Source of the DNA: Bacteroidales bacterium | GTDB lineage: Bacteria > Bacteroidota > Bacteroidia > Bacteroidales > F082 | Assembly (NCBI GenBank): GCA_024709145.1 | Contig: JANJXG010000117.1 | Coordinates: 1-64,000, forward strand | Length of the DNA stretch: 64,000 bases | Reading direction: 5' to 3' | In this document: in pieces, positions 15,457 to 24,314 of the stretch | How the letters are laid out: each line of letters opens with the position of its first letter | Position numbering within the stretch: the first letter of the stretch is position 1 | Position numbers and translations under genes: made by a program | Notes under the pieces: model-generated | Told to the model about the DNA's origin: nothing | What the model saw: the letters and a program-made list of their open reading frames with translations, nothing else | Databases searched by the model: none

Positions 15457-16491
15457 ATGGCAAAAAGACTTACGCTCGCTGATGTAGCTCAATGCTTAGG
15501 CGTTTCCAAAACACTGGTTTCTTTGGTTATCAATAATAAAGCCGACGCTCACGGAATCAGTTTGGAGACACAAATGCGGGTTAATGAAAAAATCAGAGAA
15601 CTCAATTATCAACCCAATGTGTTGGCACAAGGGTTCAGAACCGGAAAAACAAAGACCATCGGACTGATTGTCAGTGATATTTCCAATATTTTTTATGCCA
15701 AAATCGCCCGTCATCTCGAAGATTATGCTTGGAGCAAAGGATACAGTGTTGTGATTTGCAGTTCAGATGAAAATCCCGCAAAAGAAAAAGAACAAATCAA
15801 GCTGCTGCTCAACAGAAAGGTTGATGGGTTAATTATATCATCTTCTTTGGAAACCAAAGACACTTTTGATCAACTGATAGATTCAGGATTTCCGCATGTG
15901 TTGATTGATCGCACTTTTCAAGACTCAAAATCACCCAGCGTGACCGTGAACAATCATGAGGGCGGAAGGCTGGCAGCCAGCCATCTTCTTGCTCAGGGAT
16001 ATCACTCATTTGCAATTATCTGCATTAGTCCCAATCATTTAAGTACGATTTCGGATCGATCAAGCGGATTTACTGCTGCCTTAGCTGAAGCTGGTATCAG
16101 GATTCCTGAAAACATGAACATAAAGGTGCTTTTTAACAATGCAGAAAACCAAATTCAGGTCAAACTCGCCGAACTCTTTCAAAACAAAGAACTTCCGCAA
16201 GCAATTTTTACTTTGAACAACAACCTCACCACTGCAAGTTTGAAACAGCTTCACTTGCTTGGAATCAGGGTACCTGAGGATGTTGCGCTGATTGGGTTTG
16301 ACGATTTAAACTATTTTGGATTTATCAAGCCTTCTGTTTCGGTCATTGAGCAACCCATCGAAAGCCTCAGTAAACATGCATTTAATTTGCTTTACCGTCA
16401 AATTCAAAAAGAAATAATTGAAAATCAAGAGTGTAAGATCGTTCTTCCTGTTAAATTGATCATCAGAGAATCATCTGCTATTGCAACCTAA
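15457..16491 (+). CDS. LacI-family transcriptional regulator
   Basis: A 344-residue DNA-binding regulator. The N-terminal HTH reads LTLADVAQCLGVSKTLVSLVINNK, followed by the hinge helix (NYQPNVLAQGFRTGKTKTIG). Residues 62-340 form a periplasmic-binding-protein-like sensor domain (IGLIVSDISNIFYAKIARHLEDYA; VIGFDDLNYF-type end). The ligand is normally a sugar or nucleoside. The palindrome in its promoter is the probable self-operator. No sugar uptake or catabolic genes adjoin it, and the downstream genes are cell-wall and tRNA-modification housekeeping, so its targets probably lie elsewhere. I did not see a second copy of the operator in the window. Confidence 0.94.
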   Translation: MAKRLTLADVAQCLGVSKTLVSLVINNKADAHGISLETQMRVNEKIRELNYQPNVLAQGFRTGKTKTIGLIVSDISNIFYAKIARHLEDYAWSKGYSVVICSSDENPAKEKEQIKLLLNRKVDGLIISSSLETKDTFDQLIDSGFPHVLIDRTFQDSKSPSVTVNNHEGGRLAASHLLAQGYHSFAIICISPNHLSTISDRSSGFTAALAEAGIRIPENMNIKVLFNNAENQIQVKLAELFQNKELPQAIFTLNNNLTTASLKQLHLLGIRVPEDVALIGFDDLNYFGFIKPSVSVIEQPIESLSKHAFNLLYRQIQKEIIENQECKIVLPVKLIIRESSAIAT

Positions 16492-16606
16492 ATTAATTTT
16501 CAACATGATAAATTGAAAGGATTCTGCCAGAACTGATATCCATTCGCTTGTATGGGTTCTTCATCCTTAAAAAAAGCAAAAAGCATCTTTCTTGTTGAAA
16601 AAGGTC

Positions 16607-16614
16607 TATTTTTG
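16607..16614 (+). promoter_or_regulatory. Promoter of the DUF3098-uppP-truB operon, -7 element
   Basis: TATTTTTG, 17 nt before the DUF3098 start codon. The -33 element is not clear. Confidence 0.45.
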
Positions 16615-16630
16615 TAACAAATTTTAAGTT

Positions 16631-16897
16631 ATGTCGACAAAAAACACCAAACCCATAGCTACTGATCCTGCTGATGACAAGCAGTTTGCCTTCGACCGTG
16701 AAAACTACAAATGGGTTCTTATCGGACTTGCCCTGATAGTGGTTGGATTTCTGTTGATGGCCGGTGGTGGCTCCAGCAACCCTGATGTGTTTAGCAAGGG
16801 TATTTTCAGTTTTCAACGCTGGACCCTGGCTCCATTACTTGTATTGGCAGGTTATATTGTTGAAATATATGCCATTATGAAAAAACCAAAAAACTAA
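16631..16897 (+). CDS. DUF3098-family small membrane protein
   Basis: An 88-residue protein with a charged N-terminus, the motif [20 protein letters not shown] leading into a first membrane helix, a [10 protein letters not shown] linker, and a second helix ([18 protein letters not shown]) ending in basic residues. This is the DUF3098 family of Bacteroidota, which usually lies beside ftsX and uppP. Here uppP follows 2 nt downstream, but ftsX is not upstream. It may work in cell-envelope biogenesis, by context only. Confidence 0.85.
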   Translation: MSTKNTKPIATDPADDKQFAFDRENYKWVLIGLALIVVGFLLMAGGGSSNPDVFSKGIFSFQRWTLAPLLVLAGYIVEIYAIMKKPKN

Positions 16898-16899
16898 GC

Positions 16900-17679
16900 A
16901 TGACCATCTTTGAGGCTGTTATCATTGCCATCGTTGAAGGACTTACCGAGTTTCTTCCCGTTTCGTCCACCGGACATATGATCATCACGCAGGAATTGCT
17001 TGGGATGGAGATCAACGACTTTGTGAAAGCTTTTACTGTAAACATTCAGTTTGGTGCTATTATTGCCGTGGTGGTTTTGTACTGGAAACGTTTTTTTCAA
17101 AGTCTCAAATTCTACTACAAGCTCTTTGTTGCTTTTATTCCCGCGGCACTGCTGGGTTTTTTAGCCAGCGACCTGATTGACAACATGCTTGAAAATGTTG
17201 CAGTCGTGGCTGTAATGCTCGTTTTAGGTGGAATTGTTCTGGTTTTTGTCGATAAGTGGTTCATTAACCCTTCGAAAGACCAGGAAATTACCTATCCCAC
17301 TGCCTTCAAAATCGGACTTTACCAATGTATTGCCATGATTCCCGGAGTCTCGCGTTCGGCAGCAACCATCATCGGTGGGATGACTCAAAAACTTGACAGA
17401 AAAACTGCTGCTGAGTTTTCCTTTTTCCTGGCTGTTCCAACCATGTTTGCCGCCGCCGGTTACAAGTTGCTGCAAAACTATGAACACATCCAGACTACCG
17501 ACATTCAAATTCTGTTGATTGGGAACGCAGTTGCATTTGTTGTCGCACTTATTGCCATCAAAACATTTATCAGTTTGCTTACAAGGTATGGTTTCAAATA
17601 TTTTGGTTATTACCGGATTGTTGTTGGCATGATAATCCTGACCATGCTTGCCTTTGGTTATGAATTAAACGTGGTATAA
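16900..17679 (+). CDS. uppP: Undecaprenyl-diphosphatase
   Basis: A 259-residue inner-membrane phosphatase (BacA family) that recycles undecaprenyl pyrophosphate to the monophosphate carrier used for peptidoglycan and O-antigen synthesis. Both catalytic signatures are present: [15 protein letters not shown] near residue 12 and [14 protein letters not shown] near residue 147. About seven hydrophobic helices are visible. It starts 2 nt after the DUF3098 gene and its stop overlaps the truB start (TAATG), so translation is probably coupled. Confidence 0.96.
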   Translation: MTIFEAVIIAIVEGLTEFLPVSSTGHMIITQELLGMEINDFVKAFTVNIQFGAIIAVVVLYWKRFFQSLKFYYKLFVAFIPAALLGFLASDLIDNMLENVAVVAVMLVLGGIVLVFVDKWFINPSKDQEITYPTAFKIGLYQCIAMIPGVSRSAATIIGGMTQKLDRKTAAEFSFFLAVPTMFAAAGYKLLQNYEHIQTTDIQILLIGNAVAFVVALIAIKTFISLLTRYGFKYFGYYRIVVGMIILTMLAFGYELNVV

Positions 17680-18386
17680 TGACCTTTGATTTTGAATCCG
17701 GGGAAGTTTTATTGATTGACAAGCCTGTTGGCTGGACCTCTTTTGATGTTGTGAATCATTTACGGGTACTCGTCCGACGTCATTTGAACATCCCAAAACT
17801 CAAAGTAGGGCATGCAGGCACGCTTGATCCGTTGGCAACGGGATTGCTCATTGTATGTACCGGAAAGATGACAAAGCAAATACAAATGTTTCAGGACCAG
17901 GATAAGACATATATCGGTACACTGAAGCTTGGTATAACAACTCCATCCTATGATTTGGAAACAGAAGTTGATAACACCTTTCCTACAGACCACCTGAGCG
18001 AGTCAATGCTTCATGAGGCTACAAAAAAATTTACAGGTACCATTGCTCAACTTCCACCAATTTATTCGGCGATAAAAATCGATGGAAAACGTGCTTTTAA
18101 TTATGCAAGAAAGCAACAGGATGTTAAGCTTGAGCCCAGGATTGTTACGATAAACCGTTTTGTGCTTGAAGACATTCGAATTCCTGAGGTGAGTTTTGTA
18201 ATAGATTGTAGTAAAGGAACTTACATAAGAAGCATGGTACACGATTTTGGAAAAGAACTTCAAAATGGAGCTTGTTTGACTTCCTTAAGAAGAACCAAAT
18301 CAGGAAATTTTGATGTCGCTGACGCACTTAGTCTGGATCAGATCAGGACCTTGCTTGCCTCGATGGAACCCGTCAAAAATTCATAA
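17679..18386 (+). CDS. truB: tRNA pseudouridine(55) synthase
   Basis: A 235-residue enzyme making pseudouridine 55 in the T-loop of tRNAs. The catalytic Asp is in GHAGTLDPLATGLLIVCTGK near residue 45; the substrate-binding RSMVHDFGKEL-type motif follows FVIDCSKGTYIRS. It lacks a C-terminal PUA domain, as in many Bacteroidota homologues. The start codon overlaps the uppP stop by one base. No clear terminator follows before the queA promoter. Confidence 0.96.
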   Translation: MTFDFESGEVLLIDKPVGWTSFDVVNHLRVLVRRHLNIPKLKVGHAGTLDPLATGLLIVCTGKMTKQIQMFQDQDKTYIGTLKLGITTPSYDLETEVDNTFPTDHLSESMLHEATKKFTGTIAQLPPIYSAIKIDGKRAFNYARKQQDVKLEPRIVTINRFVLEDIRIPEVSFVIDCSKGTYIRSMVHDFGKELQNGACLTSLRRTKSGNFDVADALSLDQIRTLLASMEPVKNS

Positions 18387-18456
18387 ATTTTTTCTGATTT
18401 AGATTAAAATTTTTCCTTTCAACAACCCTAAAATTTTTCTGTCTTGGATTCACCTC

Positions 18457-18487
18457 TTGACATCGCCTTCATCCTGAATTACCTTTG
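18457..18487 (+). promoter_or_regulatory. queA promoter
   Basis: TTG at 18457-18459, a 20-nt spacer and TACCTTTG at 18480-18487. The leader would be about 70 nt; no riboswitch fold was recognised in it. Confidence 0.65.
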
Positions 18488-18565
18488 CAGCCTTCACTCC
18501 TCAAAATGCTTAAAAAGTTAGGTGGATTTTTTAGAAATCAAGTTGGATAAATAAAGATTAAGCAA

Positions 18566-19615
18566 ATGAAACTTTCACAATTCAGGTTTAACCTGCCTGC
18601 AAACCTTATCGCCAGTTACCCTCCAAAAAACAGAGATGAATCAAGGCTCATGGTCCTCAACCGAAAAGAGCAAACCATTGAGCACCGCATCTTTAAAGAC
18701 ATCCTGGAATATTTCAGGGATGGTGACATCTTCGTTCTGAACAACACCAAAGTTTTTCCGGCCCGCCTTTATGGTGAAAAAGAAAAAACGGGTGCAAAAA
18801 TCGAAGTTTTCCTTCTGAGGGAACTAAACCGCGAAAGCCGTTTGTGGGATGTTCTGGTTGATCCGGCACGAAAAATACGTATCGGCAACAAACTCTATTT
18901 TGGTGATGACGAGTCACTTGTGGCTGAAGTCATTGACAATACCACTTCCCGTGGCCGTACCTTGCGCTTTCTGTTCGACGGACCTTATGAAGAGTTCAAA
19001 AAAACGATTTATTCATTGGGCAAAACCCCACTTCCAAAGATCCATGAAAGAGAAGTTGAGCCAGAGGATGCCGAACGCTATCAAACCATTTTTGCCAAAC
19101 ATGAAGGAGCCATCGCTGCCCCTACTGCCGGTATGCACTTCAGCCGCGAATTGATGAAAAGACTCGAATTGATTGGGGTTTCATTTGCAGAAGTGACACT
19201 ACATACTGGGATGGGAAATTTCAGAACAATTGAAGTTGAAGATCTCACTAAACACAAAATGGATTCAGAGGAAATGTTTATCGACGACGACAATGCATTG
19301 GTAATCAATGAGGCCAAAGCACGTGGCAACAGCATCGTCGCCGTTGGTACAACAACAATGAAAGCCCTTGAAACCGCTGTAACCATTGCCGGTCGCATTA
19401 AACCATACAAAGGATGGACCAATCGTTTTATTTTTCCTCCCTATGATTTTGGAATGGCCGACTCGATGGTTACTAATTTCCACCTGCCTAAATCGCCCAT
19501 GATGATGCAGGTAGCTGCATTTGCCGATTACGACTTTTTAATGCGCGCCTACAAAGAAGCTGTGGCAGAGAAATACCGCTTTTTTACCTATGGCGATGCC
19601 ATGCTGATCCTTTAA
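18566..19615 (+). CDS. queA: S-adenosylmethionine:tRNA ribosyltransferase-isomerase
   Basis: A 349-residue enzyme that moves the ribosyl group of SAM onto preQ1-tRNA to make epoxyqueuosine. It begins [20 protein letters not shown], with the family block [19 protein letters not shown], the [17 protein letters not shown] signature and the THLHTG-like [10 protein letters not shown]. The C-terminus carries [21 protein letters not shown]. Full length. It has its own promoter and a strong terminator, so it is a single-gene unit despite being adjacent to truB. Confidence 0.97.
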   Translation: MKLSQFRFNLPANLIASYPPKNRDESRLMVLNRKEQTIEHRIFKDILEYFRDGDIFVLNNTKVFPARLYGEKEKTGAKIEVFLLRELNRESRLWDVLVDPARKIRIGNKLYFGDDESLVAEVIDNTTSRGRTLRFLFDGPYEEFKKTIYSLGKTPLPKIHEREVEPEDAERYQTIFAKHEGAIAAPTAGMHFSRELMKRLELIGVSFAEVTLHTGMGNFRTIEVEDLTKHKMDSEEMFIDDDNALVINEAKARGNSIVAVGTTTMKALETAVTIAGRIKPYKGWTNRFIFPPYDFGMADSMVTNFHLPKSPMMMQVAAFADYDFLMRAYKEAVAEKYRFFTYGDAMLIL

Positions 19616-19631
19616 ATAACCTGAAAAATTC

Positions 19632-19657
19632 AAAGCCGGAAACTCCGGCTTTTTTTT
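19632..19657 (+). terminator. Terminator of queA
   Basis: AAGCCGGA-AAC-TCCGGCTT (19633-19651) followed by T; 17 nt after the stop codon. Confidence 0.9.
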
Positions 19658-19744
19658 GCTCAATGCTTAAAAAATATCCATCGATTGCGAAAGTAAAAGA
19701 ACGATAATCCAGCAGGACTAACAAAAAAAATCAGTCGGTTTTTG

Positions 19745-19789
19745 TAGCTTTGCCTACATTCAAATCTGATGGTGTTTGCCGAGCAAACA
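19745..19789 (+). promoter_or_regulatory. fba promoter and leader hairpin
   Basis: TAGCTTTG at 19745-19752 fits the -7 element. The leader holds a perfect small hairpin TGTTTGC-CGA-GCAAACA (19773-19789), 40 nt before the start codon, possibly an mRNA 5' stabiliser. Confidence 0.5.
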
Positions 19790-19830
19790 ATTTTGCAAAT
19801 AAAGATCATTTAACTTAAAATCATACGATT

Positions 19831-20910
19831 ATGACAGAAAAACTTTCATCCGTTGTATCAGCTGGCGTTGCCAGCGGCGACACCTTACAAGAGATTTTCA
19901 GGGCTGCCAAAGCCGGACGATGGGCCATGCCTGCAGTAAATGTGGTTGGTACGAACTCCATCAATGCAGTGCTTGAAGCAGCTAAAGCGGTTAATTCGCC
20001 GGTAATCATTCAGTTTTCAAATGGTGGTGCTGCTTTTTATGCCGGAAAAGGCCTTTCTAACAGTGGTGAAAAAGCTGCAATTGCCGGAGCCATCAGTGGT
20101 GCACTTCATGTACATGAAATAGCAGCTATGTATGGTATTCCCGTGATTCTTCATACCGATCATGCTGCAAAAAAACTCTTGCCCTGGATTGATGGTCTAT
20201 TGGATGCCGGTGAGAAATTTTTTGCTCAGCACGGAAAACCACTCTTCAGTTCGCATATGCTCGATTTGTCAGAAGAACCACTTGAAGAAAACCTTGAAAT
20301 AAGTAAGAAATATCTTGAGAGAATGTCGAAAATGGGCATGACCCTCGAAATAGAGCTAGGTATTACCGGTGGTGAAGAAGATGGCGTTGACAACAGCGGT
20401 GTTGACAGCTCGAAGCTTTACACCCAACCTGAGGAAGTAAGCCGTGCATTTGAGGTTCTTAGTGAGGTTAGCGACAGATTTACCATTGCTGCAGCTTTTG
20501 GCAATGTACATGGAGTTTATAAACCCGGTAATGTTAAACTTCAACCAAAAATTCTTCGCAATTCACAGGAATACATTCAGAAAAAATTTGCCACAGAACG
20601 TAATCCTGTCAACTTTGTATTCCATGGCGGATCAGGCTCAGAACCTGAATTGATCAAGGAATCGCTCGATTATGGAGTGGTTAAGATGAATATTGACACT
20701 GATACCCAATGGGCTTACTGGGATGGCATCCGAAAATTCGACATCAAATACCATGCTTACCTCCAGGGTCAGATCGGAAATCCTGAAGGTGAAGACAGCC
20801 CCAATAAAAAATATTATGATCCAAGAAAATGGTTGCGCGAAGGCGAGGTATCAGTCGTTGAACGATTAAAAGTTGCTTTCGATGATTTGAACTGCCTTAA
20901 CCGATATTAA
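19831..20910 (+). CDS. fbaA: Class II fructose-bisphosphate aldolase
   Basis: A 359-residue zinc-dependent aldolase interconverting fructose-1,6-bisphosphate with dihydroxyacetone phosphate and glyceraldehyde-3-phosphate. The class IIA (E. coli FbaA-like) pattern is clear: WAMPAVNVVGTNSINAVLEAA, the metal site VILHTDHAAKKLL, the second zinc segment FTIAAAFGNVHGVY, the HGGSGS phosphate loop and VKMNIDTDTQWAYWDGI. It is a monocistronic gene between good terminators. With fbp at 28.1-29.1 kb both the glycolytic and gluconeogenic steps at fructose bisphosphate are covered. Confidence 0.97.
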   Translation: MTEKLSSVVSAGVASGDTLQEIFRAAKAGRWAMPAVNVVGTNSINAVLEAAKAVNSPVIIQFSNGGAAFYAGKGLSNSGEKAAIAGAISGALHVHEIAAMYGIPVILHTDHAAKKLLPWIDGLLDAGEKFFAQHGKPLFSSHMLDLSEEPLEENLEISKKYLERMSKMGMTLEIELGITGGEEDGVDNSGVDSSKLYTQPEEVSRAFEVLSEVSDRFTIAAAFGNVHGVYKPGNVKLQPKILRNSQEYIQKKFATERNPVNFVFHGGSGSEPELIKESLDYGVVKMNIDTDTQWAYWDGIRKFDIKYHAYLQGQIGNPEGEDSPNKKYYDPRKWLREGEVSVVERLKVAFDDLNCLNRY

Positions 20911-20930
20911 CAGATTTCATTCTAATACAT

Positions 20931-20954
20931 AAAACCGCCTCGGCGGTTTTTTTT
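20931..20954 (+). terminator. Terminator of fba
   Basis: AAAACCGCC-TC-GGCGGTTTT followed by T; 20 nt after the stop codon. Confidence 0.9.
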
Positions 20955-20964
20955 GTTTTAGGAC

Positions 20965-20995
20965 TTGCGAACAGCTTCATCTTTAGCTAACTTTG
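20965..20995 (+). promoter_or_regulatory. Promoter of the Ntn-type hydrolase gene
   Basis: TTG (20965-20967), a 20-nt spacer, TAACTTTG (20988-20995), ahead of the ATG at 21039. Confidence 0.65.
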
Positions 20996-21038
20996 GGAAT
21001 TCTTCCGATTGAAAATTCAAAAATCAAAGCTGCTTTTT

Positions 21039-22556
21039 ATGAAAACAATCAGTATCCAAAACCTGAAAAACACACTCCTGATTGTGTGCTTCTGTGTTTT
21101 ATGTTCGAATTTCACCTTTTCGCAAACAGTTCAGGGTGAAATTTACTATGACAGTCCAGCGTTCAAAGTGCTACGGGTATGGGGTACACATCAGGAAAGG
21201 GGTTTTGCCTACGGTTACCTCGCAGGAGCTCAAATCAGTCAAATGATAAACAATTATTTGAAGCCCTCTTTTGGTGTTTATTACAACACTGCCAGAAATA
21301 TAGTCAGCAATGCTGCTAACTTTCAATTTGATCCGAAACATCTGGTTGAAATTAACGCCATTGTGGCCGGTATGAATGCGTCGGGAAACAATGCCTCCAA
21401 TCTTGACACTGTTGATTTGCTGGTTGGTAATTGCATGCTCGACATACAGGGTGTGCTGATGCTTCAGTCGGGGTTGGGCTGCTCAAGCCTGATGAGCTGG
21501 GGAGATGCCACTTCAAGCACAATATTGGCAGGACATGCTGTTGTTACACGTCACCTTGACTGGACAAGCAACACAACCTTGCTCAACAATCACATGCTCG
21601 TAATTCATCAACCAAGCGAAGCTGACGAACAAAACTGGATAATGGCCGGTTTTGCCGGAATGGTTGGCGCCCTTTCCGGAGTCAATAATCAATTGGCACT
21701 TTTTCAGCATGTTATGAGCGATTATAACGGAAGTGGTTCTGCCGGAAAAGCCTATAAACCCATTTGGATGGCCATGCGGCAAGCACTCGAAGAAATTGAT
21801 TATAATGCTGACGGATACAATGACGCCTCAGACGCCATGGCCTCCTTTAATGATTCTCCGAACGGCTTCGCAGCTGGATTTCTTATCAGTGCCCTGGCTG
21901 ACAATGCCTTGCATGATTCCTTGTCGGCTATGGTTTCGGAGCTCACACCAACACTTCCGACCCATACCTACCGAACCAGTTTGTTTCCGGATAGCATACC
22001 CGGCGATAATTTGTACAGCGCTAACTATCAGATTGGCCGCAACAATATGCTGCATTTTTGTTCGCGTTATAATGCCGTGAAGACACAGCTTGGTGATGGA
22101 ACCGCCATGGGAATTGAAGAAAGCTGGGCATTAATGCGCGACTGGTCCCATCAAAGCAACAACATTCAGGTGATGCAATATGCACCATTTTTAAACCATT
22201 TTCGGTTTGGCGTCAAAAAAACAATCCCTGCATACCAAAGTGAATATGTTGATTTCGACCTGCAGGAGATGCTCAATGAGGTAACCAGGGTCGTGCCACT
22301 CACCTATCAGGGAGCCTATACGGTATTTCCAAATCCTGGTAAGGAACAGATTTTCCTGAGACTGCCTGAAAAAATGTTGGAAACTCCATTGGTGGAAATC
22401 TATGGGCAACAGCAGAAAATCATGTCAAATCAGTCCCATGTGCCGGATTCCGGCAATCTGATGTCAATGGATGTAAGTCATTTTCCAACAGGTGTTTATA
22501 TTATCAAAGTGATTACATCCCGGGAAATCAATTGTGTCAAATTCATCAAATACTAA
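21039..22556 (+). CDS. Secreted C45/AAT-like Ntn hydrolase with T9SS sorting domain
   Basis: A 505-residue exported protein. I chose the ATG at 21039, which begins the signal peptide (cleavage near TFSQ), rather than an upstream TTG. The body resembles acyl-CoA:6-aminopenicillanate acyltransferase-like (peptidase C45) Ntn hydrolases: WGTHQERGFAYGYLAG near the N-terminus, then GLGCSSLMSWG with a probable nucleophile C148, and VVTRHLDW in place of the family's GRNLDW. It carries a T9SS tail (FPNPGKEQIFLRLP...GVYIIKVITSREINCVKFIKY). Such enzymes cleave amide bonds of small acylated amines; in this one substrate and self-cleavage are unknown. Monocistronic. Confidence 0.8.
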   Translation: MKTISIQNLKNTLLIVCFCVLCSNFTFSQTVQGEIYYDSPAFKVLRVWGTHQERGFAYGYLAGAQISQMINNYLKPSFGVYYNTARNIVSNAANFQFDPKHLVEINAIVAGMNASGNNASNLDTVDLLVGNCMLDIQGVLMLQSGLGCSSLMSWGDATSSTILAGHAVVTRHLDWTSNTTLLNNHMLVIHQPSEADEQNWIMAGFAGMVGALSGVNNQLALFQHVMSDYNGSGSAGKAYKPIWMAMRQALEEIDYNADGYNDASDAMASFNDSPNGFAAGFLISALADNALHDSLSAMVSELTPTLPTHTYRTSLFPDSIPGDNLYSANYQIGRNNMLHFCSRYNAVKTQLGDGTAMGIEESWALMRDWSHQSNNIQVMQYAPFLNHFRFGVKKTIPAYQSEYVDFDLQEMLNEVTRVVPLTYQGAYTVFPNPGKEQIFLRLPEKMLETPLVEIYGQQQKIMSNQSHVPDSGNLMSMDVSHFPTGVYIIKVITSREINCVKFIKY

Positions 22557-22765
22557 GTAAGTTCAACAGGTCGGAAAATGATTTTTTCGGAAATGACCAA
22601 TTGGTTGCAATGATCGGGGAAGAAATACGGACCCAGGTTCCTCTCAATCAGAACACCTGAAACAAACACGAAAGATCTGCCATTTCATTGCGTGATTCAC
22701 TGAATTTGATCCGTGAACTAATGATTCTCACTGTGAAATTTTAAAAGAAACAGCGTCATTTAGTA

Positions 22766-22802
22766 GGTTTGAGTCAGTTTTAAACATTGTTCTCAAACCT
22801 TT
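22766..22802 (+). promoter_or_regulatory. gdhA promoter with overlapping inverted repeat
   Basis: TAGGTTTG (22766-22773) fits the -7 element. AGGTTTGAG (22768-22776) and CTCAAACCT (22794-22802) form a perfect 9-bp dyad with a 17-nt centre. It overlaps the -7 box and the expected start site and ends 14 nt before the ATG. It could be an operator or, if transcription starts further upstream, a leader hairpin. Confidence 0.55.
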
Positions 22803-22816
22803 AAAAAAATCTTGAT

Positions 22817-24172
22817 ATGTCTACACATTATGAGAAAAAGTTGAATGATTTCATGGCAAAAGTGATTGCAAAAAATCCAAGTGAAATCGAATTTCATCAG
22901 GCTGTACACGAAGTTGTTGAGTCGCTTATTCCATACATTGAAGAGCATCCGCACTACAGCGAAGCAAAAATACTTGAACGTATGGTGGAGCCCGAACGGG
23001 TGATTTTGTTCCGTGTTCCCTGGCTAGACGACAAAGGAGAAGTTCAGATTAACAAAGGATTCCGGATCGAAATGAACAGTGCCATCGGACCGTACAAGGG
23101 AGGTTTGCGTTTTCACCCAACGGTGAATCTGGGGATATTAAAGTTTCTTGCTTTCGAACAAGTGTTTAAAAACTCCCTGACAACATTGCCAATGGGTGGT
23201 GGAAAAGGCGGATCAGACTTTGATCCCAAGGGAAAATCAGACAACGAGGTGATGCGCTTTTGCCAAAGCTTCATGACTGAACTTTTCAGACATATTGGAC
23301 CCAACACCGACGTGCCGGCCGGCGATATTGGCGTTGGTGGCCGCGAAATCGGATTTATGTTCGGACAATACAAACGCCTTCGCAATGAATTTACAGGTGT
23401 TTTGACAGGAAAAGGACTTGAATGGGGTGGCTCACTGATACGCCCGGAAGCAACAGGCTATGGGGCCACTTATTTTGCCGAAGAAATGCTCAAAACCAGG
23501 GGCGATAGTCTCAAAGGCAAGATTGTTGCTGTTTCCGGCTCAGGCAATGTTGCCCAATATGCCTGCGAAAAAGTAACCCAAATGGGGGGAAAAGTCGTTA
23601 CACTGAGCGACTCCAATGGGTTTATTTATGATCCGGACGGCATCAATGCCGAGAAACTGGCTTTTGTACTTAACCTCAAAAATGTAAAAAGAGGAAGAAT
23701 TTCAGAATATGTAGCAAAATACCCGGCAGCTTCCTATCACGATGGTGAAAGACCCTGGAGCGTGAAGTGCGATGTTGCCATGCCATGTGCCACTCAAAAT
23801 GAAGTGAACGAAGAAGAAGCCAAATTGTTGATCAAAAATGGCTGCTATGTCGTGTCGGAAGGAGCTAATATGCCATCGACACCAGAAGCAGTTGAAATTT
23901 TCATTCAGGCAAAAATACTCTACGGACCTGGTAAGGCAGCAAATGCAGGAGGTGTTGCCACTTCGGGACTTGAAATGAGTCAAAATTCGCTTCGCCTTTC
24001 GTGGACAAGAGAAGAAGTGGATGCCAGGCTGCATCAAATTATGAAAGACATTCACCAAACTTGTGTTAAATACGGTACGCAACCCGATGGCACAATTAAT
24101 TATGTGAACGGGGCAAACATCGGCGGATTCGTAAAAGTTGCCGATGCCATGCTGGCACAAGGTCTGGTGTAA
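22817..24172 (+). CDS. gdhA: NADP-type glutamate dehydrogenase
   Basis: A 451-residue hexameric-type enzyme making glutamate from 2-oxoglutarate and ammonia. It shows the substrate-binding block KGGLRFHPTVNLGILKFLAFEQ, the catalytic-lysine signature PMGGGKGGSDFDPKGKSDNEVMRFC, PAGDIGVGGREIGFMFGQY, and the Rossmann segment VAVSGSGNVAQYACEK. Length and pattern match the E. coli GdhA type, usually NADPH-linked and biosynthetic. Monocistronic, with a strong terminator downstream. Confidence 0.97.
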   Translation: MSTHYEKKLNDFMAKVIAKNPSEIEFHQAVHEVVESLIPYIEEHPHYSEAKILERMVEPERVILFRVPWLDDKGEVQINKGFRIEMNSAIGPYKGGLRFHPTVNLGILKFLAFEQVFKNSLTTLPMGGGKGGSDFDPKGKSDNEVMRFCQSFMTELFRHIGPNTDVPAGDIGVGGREIGFMFGQYKRLRNEFTGVLTGKGLEWGGSLIRPEATGYGATYFAEEMLKTRGDSLKGKIVAVSGSGNVAQYACEKVTQMGGKVVTLSDSNGFIYDPDGINAEKLAFVLNLKNVKRGRISEYVAKYPAASYHDGERPWSVKCDVAMPCATQNEVNEEEAKLLIKNGCYVVSEGANMPSTPEAVEIFIQAKILYGPGKAANAGGVATSGLEMSQNSLRLSWTREEVDARLHQIMKDIHQTCVKYGTQPDGTINYVNGANIGGFVKVADAMLAQGLV

Positions 24173-24192
24173 TGTGTTGTTTGTGAACCAAA

Positions 24193-24226
24193 AACGGCGG
24201 AGTTATTCTACTCCGCCGTTTTTTTT
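24193..24226 (+). terminator. Terminator of gdhA
   Basis: AACGGCGGAG/CTCCGCCGTT, a 10-bp stem with an 8-nt loop and T-run. Confidence 0.93.
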
Positions 24227-24282
24227 ACTACCCAGCCAAAGATCAAAATCGGCCAAACAGGCTATTGTGAAAAAATTATCAA

Positions 24283-24290
24283 TACTTTTG
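24283..24290 (+). promoter_or_regulatory. Promoter of the aminotransferase gene, -7 element
   Basis: TACTTTTG, 24 nt before the ATG at 24315. Its presence supports that start rather than the long upstream extension. Confidence 0.5.
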
Positions 24291-24314
24291 CGCCCTAAAT
24301 ACAATCGAACATCC

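Noticed and set aside
18490-18565. Possible preQ1 riboswitch in the queA leader
   Set aside because: The leader lacks a recognisable preQ1 aptamer pattern.
23702-24160. 152-codon frame antisense to gdhA
   Set aside because: Antisense to a strongly conserved gene, with no signal of its own.
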